From Campylobacterales bacterium (GTDB lineage: Bacteria > Campylobacterota > Campylobacteria > Campylobacterales > QNZT01), in assembly GCA_015662615.1 (NCBI GenBank), contig DQTU01000234.1, positions 1-18,142 of the forward strand: DNA of 18,142 bases, read 5' to 3'. Shown piece after piece: positions 14,518 through 18,142 of this stretch. The stretch's first letter is position 1. Each line of letters begins with the position of its first letter. A program made the position numbers and the translations under genes. The notes beneath the pieces are model-generated. The model did no database searches. It saw only the letters and a program-made list of their open reading frames with translations, and had not been told where the DNA came from.

Positions 14518-17094
14518 ATGAAAGATCTATTTGAAAAACTAACAAACGCCATGAGTGAGGCGATACAGAGTGGAATATCACTTGCATTACATTCAAAAAA
14601 CCAAGAAGTACAACCGCTACATGTGGTATGGGGACAGATTACTAACACAGGTTCTTTGTTAAATCAAGCATTTAATAAGATGAATATTGACAAAGCAGCC
14701 TTAGAGTTAGAGCTAAAAAGTGCGGTGGGAAGATATCCAAAAAGTTCAACGGTTACAAAAGAGAATATTAAAATTTCAAGAGATTTAGCAGAGACTTTGC
14801 AAAAAGCTGAAGGGGTTATGACTCAAAATGGGGATCAGTATCTTTCCGTTGATACATGGATAACTGCAAATTTAGACCACTCAGAGATAAAAGCAACCTT
14901 ATCAAAATATATCGATTTGTTAGAGCTTAAAAAAACTCTTGAAGCGATTCGAGGTGGGCGAAAGATAGATTCTCAAAGTGCTGAGGAGAAGCTTGAAGCA
15001 TTGGAGAAGTATGGAATTGATTTGACACAAAAAGCACTTGACAATGAGCTTGATCCTGTAATTGGTCGTGATGAAGAGATTCAACGAATGATGCAAATCC
15101 TTATCCGAAAAACTAAAAATAATCCTATCCTTTTGGGTGAGCCTGGAGTTGGTAAGACTGCATTGGCAGAGGGTTTGGCGCAAAAAATAGCTGAGAAAAA
15201 TGTTCCGACTTCACTTCAAAATAAAAGAGTTATATCACTTGATATGAGTACACTTATCGCTGGGGCTAAATATCGTGGAGAGTTTGAAGATAGACTTAAA
15301 GCGGTCATAGAAGAGGTAAAAAAAGATGGAAATATTATTCTTTTTATCGATGAGATTCATACGATTGTCGGGGCAGGGGCTAGCGAGGGGAGCATGGATG
15401 CTGCAAATATCCTTAAACCTGCACTTGCTCGTGGAGCGTTACATACTGTTGGGGCAACAACGCTAAAAGAGTATCGAAAGTATTTTGAAAAAGATGCAGC
15501 ACTGCAGAGACGGTTTCAACCTGTAAAATTAGAAGAGCCAAATCAAAATGAAGCACTTAAAATCATGAGAGGTATAAAAGAGCGTTTGGAAGCACATCAT
15601 AATGTTCAGATTTTAGATTCTGCTCTCATTGCTGCCGTGAAGTTAAGTAGTAGATATATTACGGATAGATATCTGCCTGATAAGTCTATAGATCTTATTG
15701 ATGAAGCTGCTGCGGAATTGAAGATGCAGATAGAGTCAGAGCCGTTTGATTTGTCAAAAGTTAAAAGAGGAGTTGATAGTCTCAAAGTTGAGAAAGAGGC
15801 TCTTTTGATGGAGAAATCTGTTAAAAATGATGAACGGTTGGGTGAGATTGAGAAAGAGATAGCTGACTTGGATGAGAAGAAGATGGCACTTGAAACTCAG
15901 TTTGAAAATGAGAAAAGTGTTTTCAAAGAGATTGCTGAGTCAAAAACAAGAGTTGAGGAACTCCGTCGCGAAGCAGAAGTTGCAAAGCGAAATGGAGATT
16001 TTAATAAAGCAGCTGAAATTGAGTATAGCAAAATTCCAAAGTATGAACAGTTAGAAAAAGATTTAAATGCTAAATGGGATCAGATGCAAGAGGGCGGTGT
16101 GCTTCTGAAAAACAGCGTTGATGATGAGATGATAGCTACCATCGTAAGTAAATGGACAGGTATACCAGTAAACAAAATGCTCCAAAGTGATAAAGCACGG
16201 ATTTTGGGTGTGGAAGATGAAGTCAAAAAAAGTGTTATCGGTCAAGATGAGGCATTAAAAGCAATTTCAAGGGCAATTAAAAGAAATAAAGCAGGTCTTT
16301 CAGATCAGAGTCGTCCTATCGGTTCGTTTATGTTTTTAGGACCAACTGGTGTGGGTAAAACTGAGAGTGCAAAAGCTCTTGCGATATTTTTGTTTGATAA
16401 TGATAAATCTTTGATTCGTTTTGACATGAGTGAGTATATGGAAAAACACGCTGTGAGTCGTTTGGTTGGTGCTCCTCCTGGATATGTAGGATATGATGAG
16501 GGCGGACAGTTAACTGAAGCAGTTCGTCGAAAACCTTATAGTGTTATCTTGTTTGATGAAATTGAAAAAGCACATCCTGATGTTTTTAACATTTTACTTC
16601 AAGTTTTGGATGATGGACGGTTGACGGACAATAAAGGCGTAACGGTTGATTTTAAAAATACGATTATCATCCTCACTTCAAATATCGCAAGTGATAAAAT
16701 TATGGCTTTTTCAGAGCCAGAAGAGAGAGATAAAGCAGTTAGAGATGAGTTGAAACTTCATTTCAAACCAGAGTTTCTGAATCGTTTGGATGATATTGTG
16801 ATTTTTAATCCTCTTGGACTTGAAGAGATTACCTCTATCGTTGATATTATGATTAAATCACTACAAGATAGACTAAGTGAGAGAAGTATCTCATTGACTC
16901 TTTCTCAGGATGCAAAAAATCTTATTGGTGAAGTTGGATTTGACCCAGTTTATGGTGCAAGACCACTTAAAAGGGCGATTTATGAGATGATAGAGGATAG
17001 AATTGCGGAGATGATTTTGGAAGATAAAATCATTGAAGGCAGTAGTATCACGATAGGCAGAGAAGGAGAATCACTTACCTTTGAGGTTCAGTAA
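14518..17094 (+). CDS. clpB: ATP-dependent disaggregase ClpB
   Basis: ClpB is a hexameric AAA+ chaperone that, with DnaK, pulls apart protein aggregates after heat stress. The 858 residues match the family length. Domains in order: an N-terminal Clp_N domain (about 1-145); NBD1 with Walker A GEPGVGKT (207-214), Walker B LFIDEIH and the pore-loop region KYRGEFEDR; the long coiled-coil M-domain (about 410-525) that separates ClpB from ClpA; and NBD2 with Walker A GPTGVGKT (608-615), pore loop 'GAPPGYVGYDEGG', Walker B 'VILFDEIEKAH' and sensor 2 'GARPLKR'. All catalytic motifs are intact. Its own promoter and HAIR operator lie upstream, so it is probably heat-induced by release of HspR. There is no terminator after the stop: the frame overlaps the convergent haem-binding gene by 24 bp. 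Confidence 0.97.
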   Translation: MKDLFEKLTNAMSEAIQSGISLALHSKNQEVQPLHVVWGQITNTGSLLNQAFNKMNIDKAALELELKSAVGRYPKSSTVTKENIKISRDLAETLQKAEGVMTQNGDQYLSVDTWITANLDHSEIKATLSKYIDLLELKKTLEAIRGGRKIDSQSAEEKLEALEKYGIDLTQKALDNELDPVIGRDEEIQRMMQILIRKTKNNPILLGEPGVGKTALAEGLAQKIAEKNVPTSLQNKRVISLDMSTLIAGAKYRGEFEDRLKAVIEEVKKDGNIILFIDEIHTIVGAGASEGSMDAANILKPALARGALHTVGATTLKEYRKYFEKDAALQRRFQPVKLEEPNQNEALKIMRGIKERLEAHHNVQILDSALIAAVKLSSRYITDRYLPDKSIDLIDEAAAELKMQIESEPFDLSKVKRGVDSLKVEKEALLMEKSVKNDERLGEIEKEIADLDEKKMALETQFENEKSVFKEIAESKTRVEELRREAEVAKRNGDFNKAAEIEYSKIPKYEQLEKDLNAKWDQMQEGGVLLKNSVDDEMIATIVSKWTGIPVNKMLQSDKARILGVEDEVKKSVIGQDEALKAISRAIKRNKAGLSDQSRPIGSFMFLGPTGVGKTESAKALAIFLFDNDKSLIRFDMSEYMEKHAVSRLVGAPPGYVGYDEGGQLTEAVRRKPYSVILFDEIEKAHPDVFNILLQVLDDGRLTDNKGVTVDFKNTIIILTSNIASDKIMAFSEPEERDKAVRDELKLHFKPEFLNRLDDIVIFNPLGLEEITSIVDIMIKSLQDRLSERSISLTLSQDAKNLIGEVGFDPVYGARPLKRAIYEMIEDRIAEMILEDKIIEGSSITIGREGESLTFEVQ

Positions 17095-17511
17095 TTCCGC
17101 TTTGCTCCACTCTACAAGGATGTTTTTATCTGCATCTGTTAAAACCGCTTCATCGTGAAAGCGTAAATAGTTTGGCAATGGCATCATGCCATTGTTGACT
17201 GTTTTTATCGTTCTCTCTAATCTTTTTATCTTTATTTTCGGATCGATAGTTTTCCACTCAGAGTAGTTTAGTGCTTTTCGTCCATTATTGACATGACCTA
17301 TGATATTCCAAGATATTGGAGCGATAGCGCTATAGTTTGGCCATTTTGTCTCATGTGAGTGGCAGTTATAACAACTTCTTTTTAAAATGCTCATGACTTC
17401 TTCTGATGCGGTTAGTTTTATGCTGTCATCTATCGGTGGATTTGTTTTATCTGTTGGTATAAATTGTATCGCTACGAGCAAGATAATTAAAATAGTTATA
17501 AATTTTTTCAA
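17071..17511 (-). CDS. Exported haem-binding-domain (CxxCH) protein
   Basis: The 146-residue product starts with an N-terminal hydrophobic segment (ITILIILLVAIQFI, residues 5-18) that is an uncleaved anchor or signal. A cytochrome c-type haem motif C47-Y-N-C50-H51 sits in 'SCYNCHSHETKWPNYS'. The following 'IAPISWNIIGHVNNGRKALNYSEW' and the terminal 'LTDADKNILVEWS' are typical of the small 'haem-binding domain' family (PF14376-like). Members are usually periplasmic or membrane-anchored monohaem proteins, and Met in the 'NGMMPLP' segment could be the distal ligand. The start is TTG at 17511, supported by AAGGG about 6 nt upstream; no ATG fits. It would need the Ccm machinery for haem attachment. 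It converges on clpB with a 24-bp overlap and is divergent from the 65-residue peptide gene. Its electron partner is unknown. Confidence 0.85.
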   Translation of the reverse strand: MKKFITILIILLVAIQFIPTDKTNPPIDDSIKLTASEEVMSILKRSCYNCHSHETKWPNYSAIAPISWNIIGHVNNGRKALNYSEWKTIDPKIKIKRLERTIKTVNNGMMPLPNYLRFHDEAVLTDADKNILVEWSKAELLNLKGK

Positions 17512-17543
17512 GTTTGCCCTTAAGTATATTTAATTTGTGTCGA

Positions 17544-17550
17544 TATTATA
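17544..17550. promoter_or_regulatory. Candidate shared -10 element for two divergent small genes
   Basis: The overlapping hexamers read TATAAT on the minus strand (17550-17545) and TATTAT on the plus strand (17544-17549). The minus-strand box sits about 34 bases before the TTG of the haem-binding gene, and the plus-strand box sits 27 bases before the ATG of the 65-residue gene. Both spacings suit short leaders. The two could compete for polymerase. Confidence 0.35.
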
Positions 17551-17576
17551 GATAGAAAACCTTACAAGGAGATGTC

Positions 17577-17774
17577 ATGAAACATAAAAGAACACTTTCA
17601 GCAGTTGTAGCACTATCTTTAATCGCTGTTATAAACCTAACAACTCCAGCTTCACAAGATGCAACAAGAGTCCAAGCGATAAATAGTGACCTAATGTGGC
17701 TTACTATATCTTCTTTCAAGCAAGTCAATGAGCAAGTGCAAGAGTGCTCCCATAATAGTAATTGCGATAAATAA
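17577..17774 (+). CDS. Small exported protein of unknown function (65 aa)
   Basis: The ATG follows AAGGAG with 5-6 nt spacing, a strong ribosome site that favours a real gene. The product has a basic start (MKHKR) and a hydrophobic stretch (LSAVVALSLIAVINL), with a possible signal-peptidase site after TTPASQ or nearby. That leaves a mature peptide of roughly 38-40 residues. Its C-terminal end carries two Cys six apart (CSHNSNC) that could form a disulphide. I do not recognise the family. It is divergent from the haem-binding gene and shares a 65-bp intergenic region with it, which may mean joint control. No partner gene follows; the next coding sequence is convergent. Confidence 0.55.
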   Translation: MKHKRTLSAVVALSLIAVINLTTPASQDATRVQAINSDLMWLTISSFKQVNEQVQECSHNSNCDK

Positions 17775-17790
17775 TACTTTCCAATCCATA

Positions 17791-17835
17791 GTTTTAATTT
17801 AGCATGATTCTTCTATAGAGGTGTTAAATTAAAAC
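17791..17835 (+). terminator. AT-rich hairpin after the 65-residue gene
   Basis: The stem at 17791-17805 pairs with 17821-17835 over 15 bp with two G-U pairs (11 continuous Watson-Crick pairs at the base) around a 15-nt loop. It begins about 17 bases after the stop at 17774. There is no clean T-run after it, only a loose T/A stretch, so termination is plausible but not certain. Confidence 0.4.
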
Positions 17836-17908
17836 ATGCGATTTAATATATTTCACAACTAAATTTTATTGTTACGATTTTTAGCATTTGGTTACTTTGT
17901 GTTAAGTG

Positions 17909-17936
17909 GAGATGATTCCAACTACGGAATCATCTC
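17909..17936 (-). terminator. Hairpin just after the right-end partial gene
   Basis: A perfect 11-bp stem (17909-17919 with 17926-17936) and a 6-nt loop lie 10 bases beyond the TAA of the minus-strand gene. The position is typical of an intrinsic terminator, but the minus-strand sequence after it (CACTTAACAC) has no U-tract, so it may be a bidirectional or weak terminator. The rest of 17775-17946 holds this and the preceding hairpin and no other support for a gene. Confidence 0.45.
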
Positions 17937-17946
17937 AATGATACTC

Positions 17947-18142
17947 TTATTGATTTGTTATCAACTCTGTTGCAATTGTACCCAATGTGTAAGTTGCTGT
18001 TTTATTTACATCAATATTGGTAATTGTAATATTAATATTACCACTGCAATCAGTTTGATAATCAGTTCCACCTCTATTTAGAAGAATGTGTGCATTCTCT
18101 GCATTTCCTGTATTAATAGGATAAGCTATAGAAGATTGTCTG
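17947..18142 (-). CDS. C-terminal end of an unknown, probably exported, protein (5' end outside window)
   Basis: A minus-strand frame is open from the right edge to TAA at 17949-17947, giving about 64 visible residues. The text is rich in Asn, Thr and Ile with alternating beta-strand character ('GNINITITNIDVNKTATYTL') and a single Cys (TDCSG). This suits an extracytoplasmic beta-rich or pseudopilin-like tail, but no family is recognisable from this fragment. It is followed by a stable hairpin. The frame choice rests on length to the edge, the sensible composition and the hairpin placed just after the stop; the opposite strand also has an open stretch here, which looks less protein-like. Confidence 0.5.
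   Translation of the reverse strand, partial: RQSSIAYPINTGNAENAHILLNRGGTDYQTDCSGNINITITNIDVNKTATYTLGTIATELITNQ

Noticed and set aside
17869..18081. Plus-strand open frame near the right end, rich in Cys and Ile
   Set aside because: Its composition looks like the antisense of an Asn/Thr-rich protein, it has no ribosome site, and the minus-strand frame is open to the edge and followed by a hairpin.
1..18142. CRISPR arrays, tRNA or rRNA genes, insertion sequences, phage genes
   Set aside because: No regularly spaced repeats, cloverleaf sequences, transposase or integrase motifs, or terminal inverted repeats with target duplications were seen.

Overview
The window looks like chromosomal DNA of a member of the Campylobacterota (Epsilonproteobacteria), probably a free-living relative of Sulfurimonas, Sulfuricurvum or Arcobacter. 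This rests on low GC, a futalosine-pathway menaquinone gene (mqnC), a short RecG of about 600 residues, and a clpB promoter carrying an HspR (HAIR-type) operator as described in Helicobacter and Campylobacter. The genus is inferred, because no database search was possible.

Layout. (1) Positions 3-695: C-terminal end of a protein with two Cna-B/carboxypeptidase-regulatory-like beta-sandwich repeats. (2) Positions 740-4876: a tightly packed, overlapping + strand run of mqnC, an M16-family periplasmic protein that has lost its zinc motif, and recG. (3) Positions 4809-7214, minus strand: an OmpR-type response regulator followed by its partner PAS histidine kinase. The kinase reading frame is interrupted by an amber codon inside the first PAS domain where a tryptophan is expected, and its 3' end overlaps the end of recG. 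(4) Positions 7394-14442, divergent from the two-component genes: a four-gene locus for exported proteins. It holds a 313-residue and a 361-residue DUF11-type protein that look like paralogues, a 161-residue single-domain DUF11 protein, and a 1468-residue multidomain outer-membrane beta-barrel protein. A long near-perfect inverted repeat sits before the third gene. (5) Positions 14461-17094: clpB with a near-consensus sigma-70 promoter overlapped by a HAIR operator. (6) Positions 17071-18142: a small CxxCH haem-binding-domain protein (-), a 65-residue exported peptide (+), two hairpins, and the C-terminal end of an unknown exported protein (-).

How the parts may work together. The housekeeping genes (mqnC, recG, clpB) are ordinary. 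The accessory interest is the DUF11 locus. All four products have signal peptides, the gaps between genes are small, and the large protein combines DUF11, regulatory-like and Big_1/invasin-like modules with a C-terminal barrel ending in Phe. The simplest reading is a cell-surface structure: the barrel protein anchors or exports the smaller DUF11 proteins, and the 361-residue protein is the main structural unit. This family is recalled as widespread in proteobacteria but without a known function. The neighbouring two-component genes share its intergenic region and are candidate regulators, and the broken kinase raises the question of whether control has been altered in this strain.
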